From contig JAVLUZ010000154.1 in the NCBI GenBank assembly GCA_036768485.1, positions 36,069,769 through 36,133,768 on the forward strand: a DNA stretch of 64,000 nucleotides, written 5' to 3'. This DNA is from Mermis nigrescens (taxonomy: Eukaryota > Nematoda > Enoplea > Mermithida > Mermithidae). Below the pieces are notes generated by a model. It was not told the DNA's origin. It ran no database searches and worked only from the letters and a program-made list of their open reading frames with translations. Of the stretch, positions 10,151 through 23,400 are shown piece after piece. Numbering within the stretch: position 1 is the stretch's first letter; the number at the start of each line of letters is the position of its first letter. Made by a program: the position numbers and the translations under genes.

Positions 10151-13100
10151 TTGGTTATATAGGTACATAAGGTAGGTACGTCATGTATCATAGGTAGCGC
10201 GTTAGCGCGTACCTATAATATACTTGAGGTACCCCCAACACCTGGGCACCCCCCTACAGCTATAACGGGACACTTCTGGAAGGTGCGGTTTTTTTAAAAG
10301 AAAGATAATAAAAAAATTCGCTGCCTGTGTTTTTTGTTTTTCTTGAAACTCAAAATTGACTGTGTAAAGAAGGTGTAAAGTTTTTGTGTAACGTTATAAC
10401 ATAGGACAAATTTTGGGACCTTTTTACTGCGGCATGTGGACAACTGAGTATTGATGACTCGAAGGATTGAACAGGATAGGATAATAGAGGGATGAATTCT
10501 ACAGATGACACTTTTTTTGTTTTTTGAAATTCGCATTATTTATCGAACGGCAGTGTAAAGAGTGCAAAAATCTGGGGGTGAAAAAGCACTTTTTGGTCGA
10601 GTTTTCAACCTTCCTATGTCCGATACTAACTCCGGTTATGAGGTTTTTAAAATGTTTTCTGACAGAAATGTAGAGCGGATCAAGGGCTACATTCTGCATA
10701 TAAGCAAAGTCTTCTATGCTCTATGGTGAGTTAGATCCTGGGGTTTAAAGTTTACACTCTAGTGGATGGTGTAAAAAAACGGATTTTAACTAAGATTTCT
10801 CTGCCAAATTTTTCCGCTTATGAGTCAGTGCAAATCGAAGACAGCATTAATAAAGTGCCTCACAGGGGCTAAACATCGCAGCAAACCGCATTTAAAAAAA
10901 CGCAATATTGAGTTATTTATGGGGGTGTAAAGTTCGAAATCAGAGGTAAAAAATGGGCGAAAAAACACGTTTTTTTCCGAAGTTTGATTGATAAATCATG
11001 CCAAATAATTTTTGCAACAGAATTTTGGCACACAGGAATGTACTACGATTTAAAAGCTACAAATTGTACCAAACCGAATTTCTTTAAACTCAATGGGGAG
11101 TTCGGTACGGAATTTTAAAGTTCACAGTGTTCTAAATGATGGAAAATACGTTTTTGTTGCGTTTTTTGTTCGCCACTTTCTCCGTCCAGAAGTCGGGATA
11201 AGTCTAATAGAATAAAAATAAAGTGCTTTATATCGGGTGCATGTCAAAGCAAATTGTCTATACATTAACATTTAGCGAGTGTAAAGTCAAAAATTTGGAG
11301 TTTAAAATGCGTTTCTGTCTTGTTTTTTCTACCTGCTTCTCCGGTTACGAGTCCGGGACACGTTTGTCAAGTCTAGAAATGGACCAGGAACCAAATTTGA
11401 TATGCCAGTCTGGCGCATATGTTTACAGTCTACGGTGTTGTAAAGTAGTTTACACCAATTGTTAGTTTGCCCATAGAACATTATGTAGACTTAATTTTTT
11501 CATAAATATTAATCGTAATATCGGAACAATATCAAAATTACGAATCTGACTAAAATCTTCTTTACACTAGGTGTTTACATGAAGTTTACACTACATATGT
11601 ATTTATCTTCGTTTTTGAGCATTCCAGAAACCTAATTTTTTCTTGGAGTCTAGAAGTTTTCAAGGGATCAAATGTGAGACGTCACGTAGGCGCGTTTGTT
11701 TACATCCAACAGTGATGTAAAGTAGTTTACACTCATTGTTTATATGTCCTCAGACCATTGTAGAGACATAATTTTTTCATGAATGTTGATCATAATATCC
11801 GAGTAGTTTTTACACTGCATTTAGCCTTTGTTCCAGAGCATTGCAAAAACCGAAATTTTTTCCTGAGATATAAAAATTTACAGGGAATGAAATATATACG
11901 TCAGTTGGGCGCGCTTGCTTACACTCAGCAGTATTGTAAAGTGGTTTAAACCTAATGTTTATTGTCTTTAAAACACTATGGAGACTCATTTTTCCATAAA
12001 TGTTGAAAGAAATATCGGAGCAATATCAAAATTACGAATCCGACTAAAATATTCTTTACGCTATGTGTTTGTGTAAAGTTTACGTTACGTGTTAACCTTA
12101 ATTCGATAGACTTGCAGAGACTTTGTAACTGAAGTCAAGAAATTTTCAAGGATTCATATGTGAGACATCAACTAAGTGAGTTTGTTTACCCTCAAAAGTA
12201 ATCTAAAGTGATTTAAAAATTATGTTCGAGTGTCCTTAGATCATTGAAGAGATGTAATTTTGTCTTAAATGGGTTGCATTAAAGTTAAATCTTTCTTAGC
12301 CGTGTTTATAATATGTTTCACAAAATCTTGCACATGGAGAGCTATCGTTTAATTGATGTAAATTGCCTGCAAAAGTGGTTTAAAATGAACCAGCAATCAC
12401 ACTACTGTGCACAGAAGTCGACAAAGATATGCAGCTTTATTGTAATCATGTACATTAATAAGCCGTAAACTGTTAGTATTCTCTACACCTAGTAGTTGTG
12501 TAAAGTTTGCACTATTCATTTGTTGTTAATATGTAGTCTATACTACAAATTTATTCTACTACCAAATCAAAGAGTTAGTGTTCCTTACATTTGATATTTG
12601 CGTGAAGTTTTTGAATTTTTGCCGAAAAACTTTGCCTTCTAATTTACCAACATCCCGCCTTTTCCATTTTCTTAAAGTTTAAAATCTTTTATAATTCTCT
12701 TAATAATTTAATGGTAGGTTTTAACTTTAAGTTTCTCTTGGTTTACAACTCTCGCTTAGCAAGCTCATTTTTCAAAACTTTTTCATAGTGATCAGATTAG
12801 TCGCGTTTAGTTTGGAATTGGTGGACGGTCGTTATTTTATTACTCGGCTTAAATAAACCAAGTGACTATCTTTTGATTATTTTCTTTATCGCAAATTCAA
12901 ACACCCAATTTTCAATTTGAAAATTAATCCATTTTCAATTTGAAAATTGAAAATTGGGCGTTTTCAATTTCAAAAGTCACAACACATTGTGCTTGTGTAT
13001 TGATTGAGTGAGGATTTGCAATGCGAATTCGTTGGTTAAATTTTTGTGCTTGATTATAAGTGAACTGCACATTAAGAAGAAATAACTTAATGCAGTTTTA

Positions 13101-13273
13101 ATTCGAAAATGGATGGTGTCAATAAGGTTGTCTTGTTTAAAAAGGATAATGCTGACGTTAAGAACAATATTGTTTTCCGCGTTCTTGGACTGTTGTCATT
13201 ATTGTGGCATGTTACTGATTGTGTTTAATGACTGATGTACTCAAATCACGCTAATTAAAAGTAGTGTACTAGC

Positions 13274-13442
13274 AAAGAAAAATGCTCCGATGGAACAAAA
13301 AAGATGAATATACTTGGAATTGTGGATTATTATGGATGTAAAAGGAGGGGACTAGGAAAAATCTACCTAAAGTCGGAAAATCTGCTAAAAATCACACTTT
13401 CTCTAAGCAACGCAAAAAATCGATGTATATTCTGCGGCCTCT
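13274..13442 (+). repeat. Inner arm of the 3' inverted repeat, copy A
   Basis: About 170 bp, nearly identical in inverse orientation to 13858-14029. The pair flanks about 415 bp and would form a long hairpin in RNA or single-stranded DNA. Confidence 0.85.
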
Positions 13443-13857
13443 AAAAAAGTGTATTTTTTAAATAATGTTCGAAGTTTCAGATAAGAGTGTATAAACGAAA
13501 TCTATCAAGGTTACTTTCTTAAATTGCTGGCACCTGATTGATAGAAAACTAAGAGGTATTGTATTTAAAGTTGTTTTATTTCATGAGCATTATAGCAAGC
13601 AAAGCAGGAGCCGATTGATTAGTGCACACAATCGTTTCGGGCATGCTGGTGTATCTACATTAAGTCTGTTTCGAGTCAACTTACGCGTTTCCTACTGTTT
13701 TAAACCAACCATGTCTTCACTTGTCTTCGATGTTTGCTATTTCATTCAATTGGCTTGGAAGACTGTTAGTTTACTTAATATCATTTCCATAACTACTGCA
13801 TAGCTAACGTGCTGCTGTTTCAATCATTGTTATGGTTTAATATTTATTTTAATCTGT

Positions 13858-14029
13858 TGGCCGCAGAATATACATCGATTTTTTGCGTTGCTTAGAGAAA
13901 GTGTGATTTTTAGCAGATTTTCCGACTTTAGGTAGATTTTTCCTAGTCCCCTCCTTTTACATCCATAATAATCCACAATTCCAAGTATATTCATCTTTTT
14001 TGTTCCATCGGAGCATTTTTCTTTGCTAG
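13858..14029 (-). repeat. Outer arm of the 3' inverted repeat, copy A
   Basis: Terminal arm, ending at CTAG. On the minus strand it carries an open frame of about 60 codons with a CIFCG motif that is present in the same arm of all three copies. Confidence 0.85.
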
Positions 14030-14531
14030 TGTACTTATGTTCATACGAGTATGACATTACGTTTAACTACCTATGTATGTGCATGTACATGGGCAGCTGC
14101 CGAATTCTGCGTGAGGGTTCGTTCTGGCTGGATGGTGTGAAAGAGGCAAGAATTCAAAAAATATGCAGTCCATCGAATTCTCGTAGAGAGGGGTCTACAC
14201 ACACTCCGAAACGCCCAAATGTGGTAGCTGGGCAGCGGTGGATTTATGCTTTTCAGAGCGGACAAAGGCACAACTTTTTTCTAAACAGCTAAAAATAAAT
14301 TGATTAAATACCAGATATTGCGCTCAAGATAGCGTTTTCTCACCGTTTTATATTGTCTAACTTTTACTGGATTGATAATTATTTGCGGTGCGAATTTTTA
14401 AAAAATTCTAAATTTCTAACTGCGCGGAAAAAGTGATTGAAATTTTAAATTTTACTCGGGGAAGCGCTTCCACCCGTGCCGCCCAATATGTACATACTTA
14501 TGTCTGTTTCAAAATTCTTGAGACTTTTTTA
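14030..14531. other. Spacer between Helitron-like copies A and B
   Basis: About 500 bp, unrelated to the element ends. A reading frame at 14023-14292 has no splice or family support. Confidence 0.5.
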
Positions 14532-17500
14532 TCATAGGTAGCGCGTTAGCGCGTACCTATAATATACTTGGGTATCCCCAACACCTGGGCACCCCCCTAC
14601 AGCTATAACGGGACACTACTGGAAGGTGCGGTTTTTTTAAAAGAAAGATAATAAAAAAATTCGCTGCCCGTCTTTTTTTGTTTTTCTTGAAACTCAAAAT
14701 TGACTGTGTAAAGAAGGTGTAAAGTTTTTGTGTAACGTTATAACATAGGACAAATTTTGGGACCTTTTTACTGCGGCATGTGGACAACTGAGTATTGATG
14801 ACTCGAAGGATTGAACAGAATAGGATAATAGAGGGATGAATTTTACAGATGACACTTTTTTTGTTTTTTGAAATTCGCATTATTTATCGAACGGCAGTGT
14901 AAAGAGTGCGAAAATCTGGGGGTGAAAAAGCACTTTTTGGTCGAGTTTTCAACCTTCCTATGTCCGATACTAACTCCGGTTATGAGGTTTTTAAAATGTT
15001 TTCTGACAGAAATGTAGAGCGGATCAAGGGCTACATTCTGCATATAAGCAAAGTCTTCTATGCTCTATGGTGAGTTAGATCCTGGGGTTTAAAGTTTACA
15101 CTCTAGTGGATGGTGTAAAAAAACGGATTTTAACTAAGATTTCTCTGCCAAATTTTTCCGCTTATGAGTCAGTGCAAATCGAAGACAGCATTAATAAAGT
15201 GCCTCACAGGGGCTAAACATCGCAGCAAACCGCATTTAAAAAAACGCAATATTGAGTTATTTATGGGGGTGTAAAGTTCGAAATCAGAGGTAAAAAATGG
15301 GCTAAAAAAACACGTTTTTTCCGAAGTTTGATTGATAAATCATGCCAAATAATTTTTGCAACAGAATTTTGGCACACAGGAATGTACTACGATTTAAAAG
15401 CTACAAATTGTACCAAACCGAATTTCTTTAAACTCAATGGGGAGTTCGGTACGGAATTTTAAAGTTTACAGTGTTCTAAATGATGGAAAATACGTTTTTG
15501 TTGCGTTTTTTGTTCGCCACTTTCTCCGTCCAGAAGTCGGGATAAGTCTAATAGAATAAAAATAAAGTGCTTTATATCGGGTGCATGTCAAAGCAAATTG
15601 TCTATACATTAATATTTAGCGAGTGTAAAGTCAAAAATTTGGAGTTTTAAATGCGTTTCTGTCTTGTTTTTTCTACCTACTTCTCCGGTTACGAGTCAGG
15701 GACACGTTTATCAAGTCTAGAAATGGACCAGGAATCAAATTTGATATGCCAGTCTGGCGCATATGTTTACACTCTACGGTGTTGTAAAGTAGTTTACACC
15801 AATTGTTAGTTTGCCCATAGAACATTATGTAGACTTAATTTTTTCATAAATATTAATCGTAATATCGGAACAATATCAAAATTACGAATCTGACTAAAAT
15901 CTTCTTTACACTAGGTGTTTACATGAAGTTTACACTACATATATATTTATCTTCGTTTTTGAGCATTCCTGAAACCTATTTTTTTCTTGGAGCCTAGAAG
16001 TTTTCAAAGGATCAAATGTGAGACGTCACGTAGGCGCGTTTGTTTACATCCAACAGTGATGTAAAGTAGTTTACATTCATTGTTTATATGTCCTCAGACC
16101 ATTGTAGAGACATAATTTTTTCATGAATGTTGATGATAATATCCGAGTAATTTTTTACACTGCATGTTAGCCTTTGTTCTAGAGCATTGCAAAAATCGAA
16201 ATTTTTTCCTGAGATATAAAAATTTACAGGGAATGAAATATATACGTCAATTGGGCGCGCTTGCTTACACTCAGCAGTATTGCAAAGTGGTTTAAACCTA
16301 ATGTTTATTGTCTTTAAAACATTATGGAGACTCATTTTTCCATAAATGTTGAAAGAAATATCGGAGCAATATCAAAATTACGAATCCGACTAAAATATTC
16401 TTTACGCTATGTGTTTGTGTAAAGTTTACGTCACGTGTTAACCTAATTCGATAGACTTGCAGAGACTTTGTAACTGAAGTCAAGAAATTTTCAAGGATTC
16501 ATATGTGAGACATCAATTAAGTGAGTTTGTTTACCCTCAAAAGTAATCTAAAGTGATTTAAAAATTATGTTCAAGTGTCCTTAGATCATTGAAGAGATGT
16601 AATTTTGTCTTAAATGGGTTGCATTAAAGTTAAATCTTTCTTAGCCGTGTTTATAATATGTTTCACAAAATCTTGCACATGGAGAGCTATCGTTTAATTG
16701 ATGTAAATTGCCTGCAAAAGTGGTTTAAAATGAACCAGCAATCACACTACTGTGCACAGAAGTCGACAAAGATATACAGCTTTATTGTAATCATGTACAT
16801 TAATAAGCCGTAAACTGTTAGTATTCTCTAGACCTAGTAGTTGTGTAAAGTTTGCACTATTCATTTGTTGTTAATATGTAGTCTATACTACAAATTTATT
16901 TTACTACCAAATCAAAGCGTTAGTGTTCCTTACATTTGATATTTGCGTGAAGTTTTTGAATTTTTGCCGAAAATCTTTGCCTTCCTAATTTACCAACATC
17001 CCGCCTTTTCCATTTTCTTGAAGTTTAAAATCTTTTATAATTCTCTCATAATTTAATGGTAGGTTTTAACTTTAAGTTTCTCTTGGTTTACAACTCTCGC
17101 TTAGCAAGCTCATTTTTCAAAACTTTTTCATAGTGATCAGATTAGTCGCGTTTAGTTTGGAATTGGTGGACGGTCGTTATTTTATTACTCGGCTTAAATA
17201 AACCAAGTGACTATCTTTTAATTATTTTCTTTATCGCAAATTCAAACACCCTATTTTCAATTTGAAAATTGACCCAATTTTCAATTTGAAAATTGATCCA
17301 ATTTTTCAATTTGAAAATTGAAAATTGGGTGTTTTCAATTTCAAAAGTCACAACACATTGTGCTTGTGTATTGATTGAGTGAGGATTTGCAATGTGAATT
17401 CGTTGGTTAAATATTTGTGCTTGATTATAAGTGAAATGCACATTAAGAAGAAATAACTTAATGGAGTTTTAATTTGAAAATGGATGGTGTCAATAAGGTT

Positions 17501-18405
17501 GTCTTGTTTAAAAAGGATAATGCTGATGTTAAGAACAATATTGTTTTCCGCGTTCCTGGACTGTTGTCATTATTGTGGCATATTACTGATTGTGTTTACT
17601 GACTGATGTACTGAAATCACGCTAATTAAAAGTAGTGTACTAGCAAAGAAAAATGCTCCGATGGAACAAAAAAGATGAATATACTTGGAATTGTGGATTA
17701 TTATGGATGTAAAAGGAGGGGACTAGGAAAAATCTACCTAAAGTCGGAAAATCTGCTAAAAATCACACTTTCTCTAAGCAACGCAAAAAATCGATGTATA
17801 TTCTGCGGCCTCTAAAAAAGTGTCTTTTTTAAATAATGTTCGAAGTTTCAGATAAGAGTGTATAAACGTAATCTATCAAGGTTACTTTTTTAAATTGCTG
17901 GCACCTGATTGATAGAAAACTAAGAGGTATTGTATTTAAAGTTCTTTTATTTTGTTATGAGCATTATAGCAAGCAAAGCAGGAGCCGATTGATTAGTGCA
18001 TACAATCGTTTCGGGCATGCTAGTGTATCTACATTTAGTCTGTTTCAAGTCAACTTACGCGTTTCCTACTGTTTTAAACCAACCATGTCTTCAATTGTCT
18101 TCGATGTTTGCTATTTCATTCAATTGGCTTGGAAGACTGTTAGTTTACTTAATATCATTTCCCATAGCTACTGCATGAGCTAACGTGCTGCTGTTTCAAT
18201 CATTGTTATGGTTGAATATTTATTTTAATCTGTTGGCCGCAGAATATACATCGATTTTTTGCGTTGCTTAGAGAAAGTGTGATTTTTAGCAGATTTTCCG
18301 ACTTTAGGTAGATTTTTCCTAGTCCCCTCCTTTTACATCCATAATAATCCACAATTCCAAGTATATTCATCTTTTTTGTTCCATCGGAGCATTTTTCTTT
18401 GCTAG
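14532..18405 (+). mobile_element. Helitron-like non-autonomous element, copy B
   Basis: 3.87 kb, in direct orientation with copy A and very similar throughout. The 5' junction is TTTTTTA|TCATAGG and the 3' junction is GCTAG|TAAGATG, again A|T with no duplication. It contains the same repeated GTGTAAA blocks, the TTTTCAATTTGAAAA palindromes (17255-17345) and the inverted repeat pair (17641-17812, 18234-18405). All short frames inside it are shared by the three copies and have no recognisable family. Confidence 0.74.
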
Positions 18406-19187
18406 TAAGATGATTCGGAAGCAGCGAAAATTCAGCCAATCAGCGTATGTACGGTCTACAAGCTACAAAATATAGCACGTTGTTCTTTTCGATTCAATGG
18501 GTATTTTGTGTACGACTGTAAAACTGTAGAAAATCCAGTGTATTTCTAGATGCATTCAATTATCCAGCCAAATTCGAAGATATTCTAAAAGTAATTTATA
18601 CCATCACGTGGAAAATTGAATGGGCTTTCAGAATCTGTATTATATTTCAATAATAAATGAAATGTAAATTAAAGTAATATTACCAAGAGTGTGCCGCAAT
18701 AACGTCTCATTGCGACTTGGGCAGCAGCGGCGAAATTTAAAATGTCACATATGTATATAGCTTATTGCGCAATTAGCAAATCACTCGATGCCAGTAAAAA
18801 CTGCCCTTTGCCTCGGCAATTCAGCCAATCGGCAAAGGGCAGTTTGTACCCGTCTCTCGCAATTCTTATTACTGTATGTAGCACCCGTATCATTCATCGC
18901 TTGACACGTCATATCTATGAAGAAATTCACTACCGACTCCGTCGAGCAAGGGATTAATCCAGTGGGTACTACAATAATAAGGATGTAAGTTTTCCGAGCG
19001 GATCTATGCCTAGGTCTATAATACAGACTACAGCTTTCAAAGTCGAGTAACCCAAGTACATAAGTAAAATGTTTTCCATGCAGTTTTTTAAATGTTATAT
19101 GTAGGTAATAATTTTTCATTAACTTTGCGGTTTCCTTTCGAATTCAATCCACAAGATCTGCGTACAAAAGTAGTTCAACAGTATTGC
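18406..19187. other. Intergenic DNA with one perfect hairpin
   Basis: Holds the inverted repeat AAACTGCCCTTTGCC/GGCAAAGGGCAGTTT at about 18797-18844 (15-bp perfect stem, 18-nt loop). Otherwise nothing supportable; the frame at 18781-19119 is an accidental opening. Confidence 0.5.
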
Positions 19188-19195
19188 GGTATAGC

Positions 19196-19430
19196 CATAG
19201 TTGGGCAGCACCAAAATTCTGGTTGGGGTGAAATAATTTTCAAAGGTCAAAAAATGGTCTTAAAAGTGGTCGTATGGCGAAAATAACACCATTTTTCGAC
19301 GTTTCTCATCGAGCACTATCCAATGGCATCAAAAAATCGCTAAAAAAAGCAAAAAATTCAAAATTTGATTTCTTCCTGGGGAGGGGGGGTATTTCAACTT
19401 CTGGGGGTGCATACCCCACGCCCATGTGTG
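19196..19430 (+). mobile_element. CAYACSTGGGC MITE, copy 2
   Basis: 235 bp with a perfect 8-bp target duplication GGTATAGC (19188-19195, 19431-19438). Ends are CATAGTTGGGC and GCCCATGTGTG. Confidence 0.88.
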
Positions 19431-19438
19431 GGTATAGC

Positions 19439-19875
19439 AATAACGAGCGTCTCACCGTGGTTCGATATATGTACCTACCCACATAGTCTCAAATACCACC
19501 ATACGGCAATTCAAAACGCTTTTGTACACTTTGAGTTGTTCCAAAAATCTGTTAAATGTACTTACGCCTACGTGTTTTACATAAGTTTGGGCATAAATTT
19601 CAAGAATTTTCCGGATTACATTATATCTCAAATCAATGCTATAATCGCAATCCATCGGCTTATTGTCGGACTATAGCTACCAACACAGAAGCAAGTTTCG
19701 CAAAAAAGTAAATAGGGTGAAGGCAGGAGCGACCTTACAGTCGAAAGAAATGTGTGGGCTAACAAGTTCAGTATCGCCCCTCGACAATTTTTTCGAAAAA
19801 ATGACACGCTATTGAACGATAACCTTCTCCCTAAATACCTGATCAGATCAATGCACGTACAGGTACATAATTCGA
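19439..19875. repeat. Intergenic DNA with a partial copy of the AAGTTTGGGCAC palindromic repeat
   Basis: The segment 19570-19676 shares CATAAGTTTGGGCA, an AATCAATGCTATAATCGC phrase and CGGCTTATTGTCGGA with the element at 20156-20325, partly in inverse orientation. The rest of the interval has no feature. Confidence 0.5.
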
Positions 19876-19883
19876 GTCTACAG

Positions 19884-20150
19884 CACACCTGGGCGTGGGG
19901 GGGTTTGGGGGGGGGGTATGCACCCCCCAGAAACCAAAATACCCCCCCCAGAAATCAAATACCCCCCCAGAATTCAATTTTTGAAAATTTTTTTTCGTTT
20001 TTTTCGCAATTTTTTGATGCCAATGGATAGTGCTTGATGAGAAACGTCGAAAAATGGTGTTTTTATCGCCATACCACCATTTTTAAGGCCATATTTCGAC
20101 CTTCAAAAAAATCTTGCACCCCCCCAGAATTTTCTTGCTGCCCACGTATG
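19884..20150 (-). mobile_element. CAYACSTGGGC MITE, copy 3
   Basis: 267 bp with a perfect 8-bp duplication GTCTACAG (19876-19883, 20151-20158). Ends are CACACCTGGGC and GCCCACGTATG. It is inserted at the edge of the palindromic repeat that follows. Confidence 0.88.
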
Positions 20151-20155
20151 GTCTA

Positions 20156-20325
20156 CAGTCTGTTTCACCCAAGTTTGGGCACAAGTCCTAAAAACTTTGT
20201 CCGACAATAAGCCAACAAATCGCGATTATAGCATTGATTTGATATATAATAATCGTAATCCGTCGGCTTACTTTCGAAAAGAAACCTTAAAATTCATGCC
20301 GAAACTTATGCGAAACAGACCATAC
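20156..20325. repeat. Palindromic MITE-like repeat with GTCTGTTTC termini
   Basis: About 170 bp whose left end CAGTCTGTTTCACCCAAGTTT is the approximate inverse complement of its right end (AAACTTATGCGAAACAGACC). The centre has a second inverted region around GCATTGATTTG. No target duplication was resolved because another MITE interrupts its edge. Confidence 0.6.
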
Positions 20326-20470
20326 TCTATTCGATAGTAACAAATACAGATGTAAATGCAAGGGGAAAATCGTATCAAAATTGGTAAATTATGTGGTACC
20401 CTGAGAATAGCGAAGAACACCTATATGTACATACGTAAGACAATAGTAAAAGGAAAATGAAAGCGAAATG

Positions 20471-23400
20471 CTATAAGCTCGCATATTGAGCGACGAGGTC
20501 ATCCAGCAAAGAAGTCGCGCCGATTCTGAACAGCTTTGGACACAGCCACTCTTCACCCAAAATTGACCGAACCAGTAGCATGTACGATAAAGCTTCTTGC
20601 GTAGTTCGGATTCCACCGGCGGGTTTAAAACCAACCTACATAAATCGTCAACTTATAGAAGTAAAAAATGAACACACGTACATTTCAGAAAAATTACCTT
20701 GCCCGACGCAATCGCATTTTCGCATGTTTTAACATAAAATTTTAATAGAGCTTCAAACTGATTTTCGAGTAATATTTTAATTTTCATTTACATCGATTTA
20801 CGCACGCTTATCGATAAAGCGAAATATAATACGCATGGGCGCATAGTATGTACATACATACGCACGTACATATGTTGGGATTAATTAGACCCCGGGAATC
20901 AAAACCCCAGAATCGTTCGCTTTTTTAGGGGAATTTTTGAAACCGATGGAAGTGAAAAGTGAAAACGTTCATAACGTCTTTTTAATCCTTCACCTCTCGG
21001 ACCTTTCCGTCCGACCCGAAAAAAACGTATTTTAAAGTTAAATATTTATTTTTTAATTCTTCAATCGAAGTGTCTTAATCCTACATACATCATTACTTGA
21101 TATTTGCTAATTTTGAATTCTTAACAATGCGAAAAGTAAATAAAAAATCGAAAAGAACGCGAAGAAGGCGGGGATCTAATTAGCAGTGAATTGATGAACT
21201 TCAGGAAAAAAGTGACTCTTCGGTAAATAACATTTTTCGCGCAGACTGCTATCGCGTGATGTAATTTAAATCGAATCAAATAAATAATTCCGCTTATCGC
21301 GTTCGTGAATCATTGTATGAAATGCGCATCATCCAAATGCGTTGGGCGCGGAGGAGGGGTCTAAATGGTCCGGTTGGACCCACCCCCTCCCCAAGAATTC
21401 GGTTGAACCTTCCCCAGAAAAATCGATAGACCCTCATACTGAATTTTTGGTCCTATTTTCGGCTATTTAGACCCAACGGACCCTCCTCCCAAAATCTGGC
21501 TGCCGCCCATGTACGTCCAAACGTATCCCTGTGACAGCGGCGGATCAAGAATTTCCCTAGGGGGAGGGGGCGAGTACCCAAACTTTGCCAGAAAAGTGGT
21601 TATTTCGGCGTACGTTGTATACTTTTAATTGAAATCGCTTTTGACGCAACATTTTTACGCAAAATTTTAAAATTTTCAACAATTTTATACAAAAAAGCAT
21701 TAGTTTCTTTGACTTCAGCAAAAGTTCGGCGCAAAGCGCTGGAAAACTTGAGAAATTTACGCGGAAGGACGTTTACGTAGAAAACTCGATTTCCTTTATT
21801 TGAAGAATTTGACGCGGAACGTTAAAAAAGTTTAAAAGTTTCGCTTAAAATTTTAAGAAATATATGCCGAAATAGCCGTTTCTGCTCTTGAAATTGTTTT
21901 GTAACCTATTCCAAGAGCGAAAAACGGCTTTCGGGCTACCAAGGAAGTGAATAAATGTTATTAATAGGTATTATCCGGCGGGAAGCGCCCGAAATATTTA
22001 AGAAAAGCAAAGAAAAATGCTCCGATGGAACAAAAAAGATGAATATACTTGGAATTGTGGATTATTATGGATGTAAAAGGAGGGGACTAGGAAAAATCTA
22101 CCTAAAGTCGGAAAATCTGCTAAAAATCACACTTTCTCTAAGCAACGCAAAAAATCGATGTATATTCTGCGGCCAACAGATTAAAATAAATATTCAACCA
22201 TAACAATGATTGAAACAGCAGCACGTTAGCTATGCAGTAGCTATGGGAAATGATATTAAGTAAACTAACAGTCTTCCAAGCCAATTGAATGAAATAGCAA
22301 ACATCGAAGACAATTTAAGACATGGTTGGTTAAAAACAGTAGGAAACACGTAAGTTGACTTGAAACAGACTTAATGTAGATACACTAGCATGCCCGAAAC
22401 GATTGTGTGCACTAATCAATCGGCTCCTGCTTTGCTTGCTATAATGCTCATAAAACAAAACAACTTTAAATACAATACCTCTTAGTTTTCTATCAATCAG
22501 GTGCCAGCAATTTAAAAAAGTAACCTTGATAGATTTCGTTTATACACTCTTATCTGAAACTTCGAACATTATTTAAAAAAGACACTTTTTTAGAGGCCGC
22601 AGAATATACATCGATTTTTTGCGTTGCTTAGAGAAAGTGTGATTTTTAGCAGATTTTCCGACTTTAGGTAGATTTTTCCTAGTCCCCTCCTTTTACATCC
22701 ATAATAATCCACAATTCCAAGTATATTCATCTTTTTTGTTCCATCGGAGCATTTTTCTTTGCTAGTACACTACTTTTAATTAGCGTGATTTCAGTACATC
22801 AGTCAGTAAACACAATCAGTAACATGCCACAATAATGACAACAGTCCAAGAACGCGGAAAACAATATTGTTCTTAACATCAGCATTATCCTTTTTAAACA
22901 AGACAACCTTATTGACACCATCCATTTTCAAATTAAAACTGCATTAAGTTATTTCTTCTTAATGTGCAGTTCACTTATAATCAAGCACAAAAATTTAACC
23001 AACGAATTCACATTGCAAATCCTCACTCAATCAATACACAAGCACAATGTGTTGTGACTTTTGAAATTGAAAACACCCAATTTTCAATTTTCAAATTGAA
23101 AATTGGATCAATTTTCAAATTGAAATTGGGTCAATTTTCAAATTGAAAATTGGGTGTTTGAATTTGCGATGAAGAAAATAATCAAAAGATAGTCACTTGG
23201 TTTATTTAAGCCGAGTAATAAAATAACGACCGTCCACCAATTCCAAACTAAACGCAACTAATCTGATCACTATGAAAAAGTTTTGAAAAATGAGCTTGCT
23301 AAGCGAGAGTTGTAAACCAAGAGAAACTTAAAGTTAAAACCTACCATTAAATTATGAGAGAATTATAAAAGATTTTAAACTTCAAGAAAATGGAAAAGGC

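Larger units (their letters stand above)
10188..14029 (+). mobile_element. Helitron-like non-autonomous element, copy A
   Basis: 3.84 kb, beginning TCATAGGTAGCGCG and ending CTTTGCTAG. Flanking bases are A at the left and T at the right with no target duplication, the Helitron signature (5' TC, 3' CTRR, insertion between A and T). Copies B and C share both ends in different flanks, which fixes the borders. Structure in order: a terminal hairpin (ATAGGTAGCGCG/CGCGTACCTAT), several diverged units with repeated GTGTAAAGTTTACAC words (11430-12240), a palindromic cluster of TTTTCAATTTGAAAA (12900-12980), and an about 170-bp inverted repeat pair (13274-13442 and 13858-14029). No Rep/helicase is encoded. 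A hairpin at the 5' rather than the 3' end is atypical. Confidence 0.72.

Noticed and set aside
10294..10699. Short frames shared by the three Helitron-like copies (also 14557-15043 and 25359-25800)
   Set aside because: Conserved only because the copies are nearly identical; no family and no common start context.
20698..20757. A 60-nt in-frame potential extra exon in the last aldolase intron (ATCAG acceptor, GTAATT donor)
   Set aside because: Including it would insert 20 residues between the Schiff-base lysine and the VGFKPAGG strand, breaking the conserved spacing. The acceptor lacks a pyrimidine tract. Direct joining of 26002 to 20635 is in phase and matches the family length.
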